Origin: Stichopus chloronotus
Taxonomy: Eukaryota; Echinodermata; Holothuroidea; Aspidochirotida; Stichopodidae
Assembly (NCBI GenBank): GCA_021234535.1
Contig: CM037842.1
Location: forward strand, 7,991,361 to 8,055,360
DNA length: 64,000 bases
Reading direction: 5' to 3'
Below the pieces are notes generated by a model. That model saw nothing but the letters and a program-made list of their open reading frames with translations, did not search any database and had not been told where the DNA came from. Shown piece after piece: positions 57,890 to 64,000 of the stretch; position 1 is the stretch's first letter; every line of letters starts with the position of its first letter. Position numbers and translations under genes: made by a program.

Positions 57890-59900
57890 AAATTGTGAAT
57901 GACCTCTTTAACCCGACGAGTTAGCTGAGTTAAAACCTCTCGCTTGGGTTCGAATGTATGTTTATACTTCAAATTAGATTAACTATTATTCATCCTAAGG
58001 ACTTAGTAGGTGTTTTGGATGAACCCGCAATTGTGGAACAGATCACTGCAGGGCAGGCCTACTTCAAGGAGTCTACAAGGCCAGATAACGCTTCGTTACT
58101 GTGTATAGCGAGGAGTAATTCGGTATGAGTTACTAGGGTAAGAGTAATGATGGGTCGATCAGTATCATGGGGTGATCACCGGGTTCACAGCATGAAGACC
58201 AGATTCGATTTCAATCTTACAATGACCACCGAACAGTACTTCAAATTGATTTTTAGCCCTATCATTCATGTTCAAAGCGAATATGTTGCTTTATTTTCTT
58301 CTTCACGATGAATGATTACCAAAATTATTGCTACTAAAATGTATCAATGAGGATTGTATAGAACACTTTTCAGTAGGAATAAAAGACTATATGTTCTTTT
58401 CTATAATAACTAGTTATAGTTATTTGCTTTTACTTGCTCTTATCCTAATAGTGATTCACTCAAAATTAGTTCATAGACATGCGTTGTGTATTGCAATCTT
58501 CATTTCAAAATTCATTTTCTATGATGGATTACTCACAAATCACCAACTATAGCAGAAAAAGAGAGACACCTAACCAACACTCACTGCAAAGTTCATAGTA
58601 AATGTTTATATATTTTATGATCACAGTGTTCCCTAAGACATCGACTTACATACAGGAAGGAGACATTGTAGGTCTTTTCACCGTTGAGGGGTTATAAATT
58701 AATCGCCAAAAGTGACACTTAAATGGTAGCACGCCTCACAGCTCCAGTGTGAAATTCAACCTAAAATTGTTGGGTCAGTAGTCTTTACGTGGGGAACGTC
58801 ATGGTATGCAAATGGCATAGACTATATTACCGATTGGGGTTAGGAGGTAGAAGGGGTGTCGAAATGTGTGTGAGGGTGCGTGTGCAGGCATGCGTGTGCG
58901 TTGGTATGATGATCATAACGAAATTTCACTGTTTGTAAATATTACTTTTATGGTTGTCAAGAAGTTTTCTTTTTTAAGATTCTAAATCATAAGCGGGAAG
59001 TTCGAATCTACCAATTGGGGTTTATTGAAGATTAACAATAGTGAACATTGCAATACGCAATCTTTTATTTCATTTGTGAATGGTAGAATAAACCGGCAGC
59101 GAGTCAAATTCAATCGTTACGCACTCCTTTTAATTTAAAGCTGTCTTGCCTTGGGAGCAATTAAAACATACATCTTCTCATGACGTTAGTGTAAGGAAAT
59201 TGATGTAGTCGAATATATTTCCATATTTCGCGCTACCTTCTCATCTGCTGACTTGTGTTCCACCTGTTGGAGCACGCTTGTCCTTTATTATGCTAAAGTT
59301 TGTATTTGTTAGGTTGATAATTAAGTTTATGCATGTCTTGGTTAAGTGATAAGTTTATTTTCGTTGAGTTTGTATGTAGTTAGTGACTGGAGAATCAAAC
59401 CAAATAAATATTTTTCTCTGTACGTGAAATCACTGCATGTACAATGACCAACTCTTGACCAACTCGTCACACGTTACATTTAGTGTTAGGGGTGTTTTAA
59501 ATACTGCTAATTCACGGTAACATCGTCGACTTTTATATAAAAAAATCTTATTTTTGAGGAGGTTGTACTTGAGACTGCGGATATTTTAAAGAGTGCTTAT
59601 GTCAACTTTTCTTGATCCTAATAATCGAAAACGTGTCTACTGTTCAATCTTATTATCTTTGAACACCGTCATAGTGCACCATAGCAACAAATTCTACATT
59701 GCTGACTTTCTGACGCAGGTTTACGCCTAAGTCTGTTGCAGAACCTGGAAATGGAGCTTTCTGATCCATAGATTATCCGATGTACGGTGTTCGATGATAG
59801 TCAATCCTCTAAATGAGCTTTTCGTGATTGGTGGTACGTACACCCTGACGACTCCTTGGTGAGTCGTATTGTTTAAAAATGAGTTAACATGACTTTTTTG
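57890..59900. other. Unassigned intergenic stretch
   Basis: No exon, RNA gene or repeat array was recognised. A GGTTCGAAT motif near 57948 is not accompanied by a tRNA fold. Confidence 0.3.
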
Positions 59901-59922
59901 ATGATGGTACTCTCCTTAATGG

Positions 59923-59930
59923 TATAAAGA
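59923..59930 (+). promoter_or_regulatory. Possible TATA box
   Basis: TATAAAGA lies about 140 bp upstream of the candidate start codon at 60066. The intervening sequence is free of splice-site requirements and could be leader. Supported by motif and position only. Confidence 0.25.
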
Positions 59931-60065
59931 CCGAGACAGGAAACATGCTTGAACTTTTGCGGATAAGATAGAGAACATAACACAAACAATACTGACTGTA
60001 AATGCATACCAGACTCTATGGTGGTGTATTGTATTAATGTTGCTTGTTTAGATTTTTCAGAGGAA

Positions 60066-60092
60066 ATGCATGTTATGTGTTGGTTTCTTGGG
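60066..60092 (+). CDS. Candidate leader exon (start of a secreted or membrane protein)
   Basis: ATG opens MHVMCWFLG, a short hydrophobic run like the start of a signal peptide, and meets a strong donor (GGG|gtaagt) in phase 0. A TATA-like box lies upstream. Split leader exons are typical of immunoglobulin-superfamily genes, and a candidate Ig-like exon follows at 63504. At nine codons, chance is quite possible. Confidence 0.25.
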
Positions 60093-60899
60093 GTAAGTCC
60101 TTTTAGTTTCGATATTTTACCCTTTAATTAAAGGGGCTCATTGAGTTGATAACAATAAGTTAATGATGATTTTGAAGGGTATAAACCCATGAAAATACTT
60201 ATGATTAACATAATTGTTTAAGTTTAACATCCAGTAGTTATGAAACCATTTTGAATCTTTGACCCTTGCTTGTGCTGTATGTGTGTATGCCCAAATAGGT
60301 GAATATGACTAATACTAACATGAAAAAGTGTCTGGTCACGAATTTCCGAAGCACAAATTGAATCATTAATTGCTCACTTTATTAGTGTTCCTTTGTATAT
60401 AAAACATTGGGATTTTGTTAGTTTAATCATTTGTCATTAGTGTGTTAAGGAAAATTGATAGGTTCAGGAAAATTAGTGAATTTCACGAAACAACTCAACC
60501 AGTCTCTTTATTTCCTTACATATTCAGAGTACATTTACCACGCCGAAGGATATCAACGACCCTTCAAATGGTTATAATGTAAAGCGTATCCTCCCCCCCC
60601 CCCCCTTTTTTTTAATGAAAACAGCTTGAAAGACTTTTCCTAATTGTTACGCCGTCTTCATGTGGCATTGACGGCTTTCCATGCAAGGAAATACAGAAGA
60701 CATAGCAAATGTCTTACCTGTAGACTCTTACCTGTAGACTCGGTGGGACTGCATTTAATTGTGAAATTAGACAATGATTAAGTTAAGACGGTAATGATAC
60801 AGATCTTTGAGAAACCGTATGTTTCCACCTTAAATACATGCATTAATGCCAGACGTGTAATCCTGCTTAGGAATCCTGACCCTTAGGCCTGGTTCGGAA

Positions 60900-61350
60900 T
60901 ACAGTGTGTAAATGTAATATTTTGAATTTTTTATATTGGTGATTATTTTTTATTCCATCCCAGATTTGATTATGTGATGTTCTAATTTTAATGCATGATT
61001 CTGTAGCATTTTTTGCTTGTAGGCCAGCAGTTGGTAAATGGAACCAAAAACGATAAAATTCAGTCCATGTCATATGTTGATTACGTAATCACGAGTGACA
61101 TAGTACAACGACCGTCCTTTGCTATGCACGGCACCATTTTGTTTGACCTCGTCCGATTTATCATTTCTAATTATAATTTTTAAAATAACTGTTCTTGATT
61201 TTTTCCTTTCATTATCGATTTGGTAGGGTCCGGTCTAATTTAAACTCCCGATTTTGTAGTCATTTGTATTTGATATGCACCTAGTTGATAGAAATGGAAC
61301 AAAATACTATAAAATTCAGTCCATGTCATATGTTGATTACGTAATCATAT
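60900..61350. repeat. Direct duplication around AATTCAGTCCATGTCATATG
   Basis: A block of about 43 bases containing AAAATTCAGTCCATGTCATA and GTTGATTACGTAATCA occurs at about 61056 and again at about 61310 with one or two changes. The text before each (WGGAAC-AAAA-CxATA) also matches. It may be part of the tandem array that follows. Confidence 0.7.
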
Positions 61351-61439
61351 GTGACAAAGTTTAAACTTGGTAAAGTTGCTCATGATGCCAAAATGTCCAA
61401 GATGTATAGGTTGTATGGTAAATTGAGTGATATTTCCTG

Positions 61440-61920
61440 ATTTTGAAAAAAAGCCAGTTTTGCCACAAAATTGGTATTTCCAGTATATCTTGAGATGTAG
61501 TTGAGCATTTAATGCAAAATTTTGCAAGGACTTACCTAAGAATGTAATATTCAAGTTATATCACTGTTGTATTAAAGGGAGTGAAATTTGCTGATTTTAT
61601 TCGAAAAAAAAGCCAATTTTACCCCAAAAGTTGTATTTTCAGGATATCTTGAGAACTATTAGACAAATTAACTTAAAGCTTTGTAAGAACTTACCTGAGA
61701 ACACATTGTTCAACGTAATATTATTGTAATGGTAAATCCAGTGAACTCTCAGTGCTGATATTTGAGAAAGCTAATTTTGCCTCAAAATTTGGATTTCCAC
61801 CATATCTTGAAGGCATTGTACCCAAAATTCGCAAGGACGTTCCTGTAAACACAGTAATGAAGATACAGTATATCACTCTTATACATAGTAAACTAGTGAA
61901 ATTGTATGATTGTTTTCTAA
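61440..61920. repeat. Tandem array, ~155-160 bp unit, three diverged copies
   Basis: Units begin near 61445, 61603 and 61765. Each has GAAAAAAAGCCA-like text, TTTTxCCxCAAAA, a TATCTTGA block, GCAAGGACTTACCT-like text and a closing block with TATATCACT or its variants. Divergence between units is considerable. Confidence 0.7.
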
Positions 61921-62924
61921 AAAAATATATTGGAGCCGACATCCGGGTCAATAGGCACCGCCTTTTAACCTATATATATACATATATCTCTGGCAGGCTT
62001 TAAGGTGGACTCGGCGTGTCATTGGGACGTTTCTTTACTGTTGTTTTGTAGCATATTTTTCCCTTGATACTGCTGAAGACTTCTCTCATGCGTGTGTGTT
62101 GGATACCCAAGGGTAATGTGCACGGTAGTCAGCTTCACCATTGTGTGTTGTATTAAACACAGGCGTTTACTGCTGACATCGATCAGTTATGAAAGGTTCA
62201 GCATGGCTGGTTCTTTAGCAAATTTGTCATTGAGTTTCTCAGAAATTACAATACATTGTCTCTCAGACAATATATGGCATATTTACATGATGCCGTTGGG
62301 CACATTCTCTGATTTCAGACGATGCAAACTATTTCACCTGATAGTTACAAATTCCTCGTACGAATGCTGGTACACCGTCCCATAGACCCCTCCCCTATAC
62401 TAGGCCACCGGTCATCCATTTCACGTTATCTTCTGTTAAAATTATACTTCAAACATATGCGTAGTAACAATAGTTATTGGTGCAATAGAAACTCCCGAGT
62501 TTCCCTTTTAACCGTGAATGGTCACAGTAACACTGGCACTGATTCCAATATCGGACAGCCCGGGATGAAGCTGGTGTTAAATTTGAGCTGTTAATCTGTT
62601 TGAACCAACTGAACTAGTTGCTGTAAGTGCTCGGTTCTCCTTAAAGAAACTGAAAGGACACAATGTTTTGTCTGTATAGCCAAAAATGTCAAAGTGTAAA
62701 ATCTATAGACTAATGGACGATTTTACAGACACAGAATTGCTGTCTTCGTAAATGAGCATAAACTGCTTCGGAAATGAGCATTCGCTAAGTATGCAAATAT
62801 ATGACAAGAGAGGGACTTGCATCATATGTCTTATACTTTGTTTTATTTTCAAGGATATTCTTTATGTGTCTTTTGTTTTGTTTTGTCATGGTAGCTCGCG
62901 TTTTCGTCTTTACATGATAGCGAT

Positions 62925-63118
62925 CAAGCCCGTATGCAGTTTTTTTCAGAGGGGGGTTTGATTTTACAAAAAGTGGAACATTTTACCTGACAATTATGAT
63001 CAACCAATTAAAACCCATTATATATGTTGCTAATGTAAGCCTACTATCATAGGCTGAGCGGAACTACAGATCTTGTAGGGGGTTCGTCCGAACCCCCTGA
63101 CATCCCCCCCCCCCCCAC
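62925..63118 (-). repeat. Poly-C-bearing interspersed repeat, copy B
   Basis: Inverted relative to 57661-57887. It runs CCCGTATGCAG, AAAAAGTGGAACATTTTACC, ACAATTATGATCAACCAATT, TTGCTAATGTAAGCCTACTA, GGGGGTTCGTCCGAACCCCC and a poly-C tract. The TTCGTCCGAA palindromic end is complete here. Confidence 0.75.
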
Positions 63119-63503
63119 CCGATACGTACCTGGTGTTGTCACTTGCAAAGTATGAAACCTTTGTAGCATATTAAAATGTTCACTATAAAGAAATGCAGAT
63201 GCTGAGAACTACCCCACGTCATCATTATATCTTTTATCACACTTTGAGAAAGGATAGCCTATGTCAAAAACGGTAACAGATATTAGCACAATTTCCAAAG
63301 GATTTTTGTTCCGAGTTTCACTCTGCAAATTTGAATAAAGCGAGCTCTTTGCTAAAGGCATATCAGATGAACTTTAGAAACAGGGGACATATAGGTAGAT
63401 ACATATGTATAATGATAAAGTTCACCTCTGATCACCCTGACGAAAGGTCCTGTAAGGGAGTGTGGATGAGCTACGGGGACATTTTTTTCCTTTTCTTTTT
63501 AAG

Positions 63504-63584
63504 GCAAAACTATCCATTGACAACAATGAGGATGTCTACAATTACACTGCGTTCTTAAAAAAAGCTGTAACAATTTCTTGCAAG
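63504..63584 (+). CDS. Candidate Ig-like exon
   Basis: The acceptor ttccttttctttttaag and donor AAG|gtaatg enclose exactly 27 codons, phase 0 at both ends. The peptide is AKLSIDNNEDVYNYTAFLKK then AVTISCK. The final V-T-I-S-C is the typical B-strand with the first cysteine of an Ig domain, and N-Y-T is a potential N-glycosylation site. The partner cysteine and Trp would be in later exons beyond or near the window end; none was found in the remaining 400 bases. Confidence 0.4.
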
Positions 63585-64000
63585 GTAATGGAAGTGAGCC
63601 AGAAAGGTACTTGAATGCGGATTATAGCAAGAGGAGGTTCTGCATACTTAGGATGTTTTAAGAAATGCATTGTAGCGGCTTGGTCTTTTCGTAACTGGCG
63701 TTCAGATCAACTACCAACAACCGAGTTGCTACCCTTGTAAAGTTTCAAATCTTAAAGTCTCGGAGGAAATGAAAAAAATCGTACATTGCGTTGTCAGAAT
63801 TGTGGGTATAAGACCTACCAATGTAACCAGGGATTTTACTAGCGAGCAGATATGGGTTGCAGCTTCCACGAATTCTATTTAGAACTTACTCATTCGCGTC
63901 AGCTATAGTGGTAAGAGAAATTCTACAGTAAAGGACTGGACGGATTTTTCTTTTTGGCAATCTTGACGAGGATATCGGACGGAACATAGGCAATGGAGAC

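Noticed and set aside
57900..57965. TTAGCTGAGTT plus GGTTCGAAT, tRNA-like
   Set aside because: Stems do not pair and the length is too short for a tRNA.
62092..62594. Two overlapping frames of about 90-97 codons on the plus strand
   Set aside because: No motif or consistent splice sites; in the intron-like space before the candidate Ig exon and not distinguishable from chance.
1..64000. CRISPR array, bacterial operon or prophage
   Set aside because: Split genes with GT-AG introns and eukaryotic transposons rule out a prokaryotic context; repeat arrays here have no spacer pattern.

Overview
Eukaryotic nuclear genomic DNA: intron-rich, AT-rich, with GT-AG split genes, many microsatellites and abundant interspersed repeats. 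The one confidently identified gene is an animal-type AMP deaminase. The repeat mix (Penelope-like and CR1/L2-like reverse transcriptase relics, a Tc1/mariner relative, foldback elements, tandem-array elements) and the invertebrate-type DUF4806-like exon suggest a marine invertebrate, plausibly an echinoderm. That placement is inference. A 100-base assembly gap lies at 26541-26640.

Layout. 0-1.4 kb: an exon of a minus-strand gene for a nucleotide-sugar-transferase-like hypothetical protein, then a decayed Penelope-like reverse transcriptase. 2.5-7.3 kb (and perhaps to 26.2 kb): well-spliced candidate exons of an unrecognised plus-strand gene. 7.4-9.6 kb: two oppositely oriented tandem arrays carrying perfect nuclear-receptor DR1 motifs. 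11.5-23.3 kb: mobile-element cluster. An ~8.9 kb interval (13371-22237) is bounded by inverted arrays of the palindrome CCCATATGGG, starts and ends with matching inverted termini, and is flanked by a 14-16 bp direct repeat. It encloses DUF4806-like exons, a foldback element, an AT-rich minisatellite and one of three copies of a ~540 bp repeat that also lies on both sides of it. 24.4-33.4 kb: further array-type repeats and a second foldback element. 33.7-57.5 kb: the AMP deaminase gene on the minus strand. Its 12 coding exons all join in phase to give 648 residues, and a probable 5' untranslated exon lies at 57.4 kb. Its introns hold a 3.88 kb Tc1/mariner-like element with a dead transposase, a CR1/L2-like relic, a 211 bp MITE with a 6 bp target duplication and a CCATA-type minisatellite. 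57.5-64 kb: mostly repeats, with a possible plus-strand gene (TATA box, short leader exon, Ig-like exon).

The most notable observations are: (i) a Gly in place of the second Asp of the strictly conserved catalytic STDDP motif of the AMP deaminase; (ii) the putative large transposon with CCCATATGGG-array termini and a DUF4806-like gene; (iii) the DR1-bearing repeat arrays. The neighbouring genes show no evident shared pathway; this is an ordinary metazoan locus invaded by repeats.
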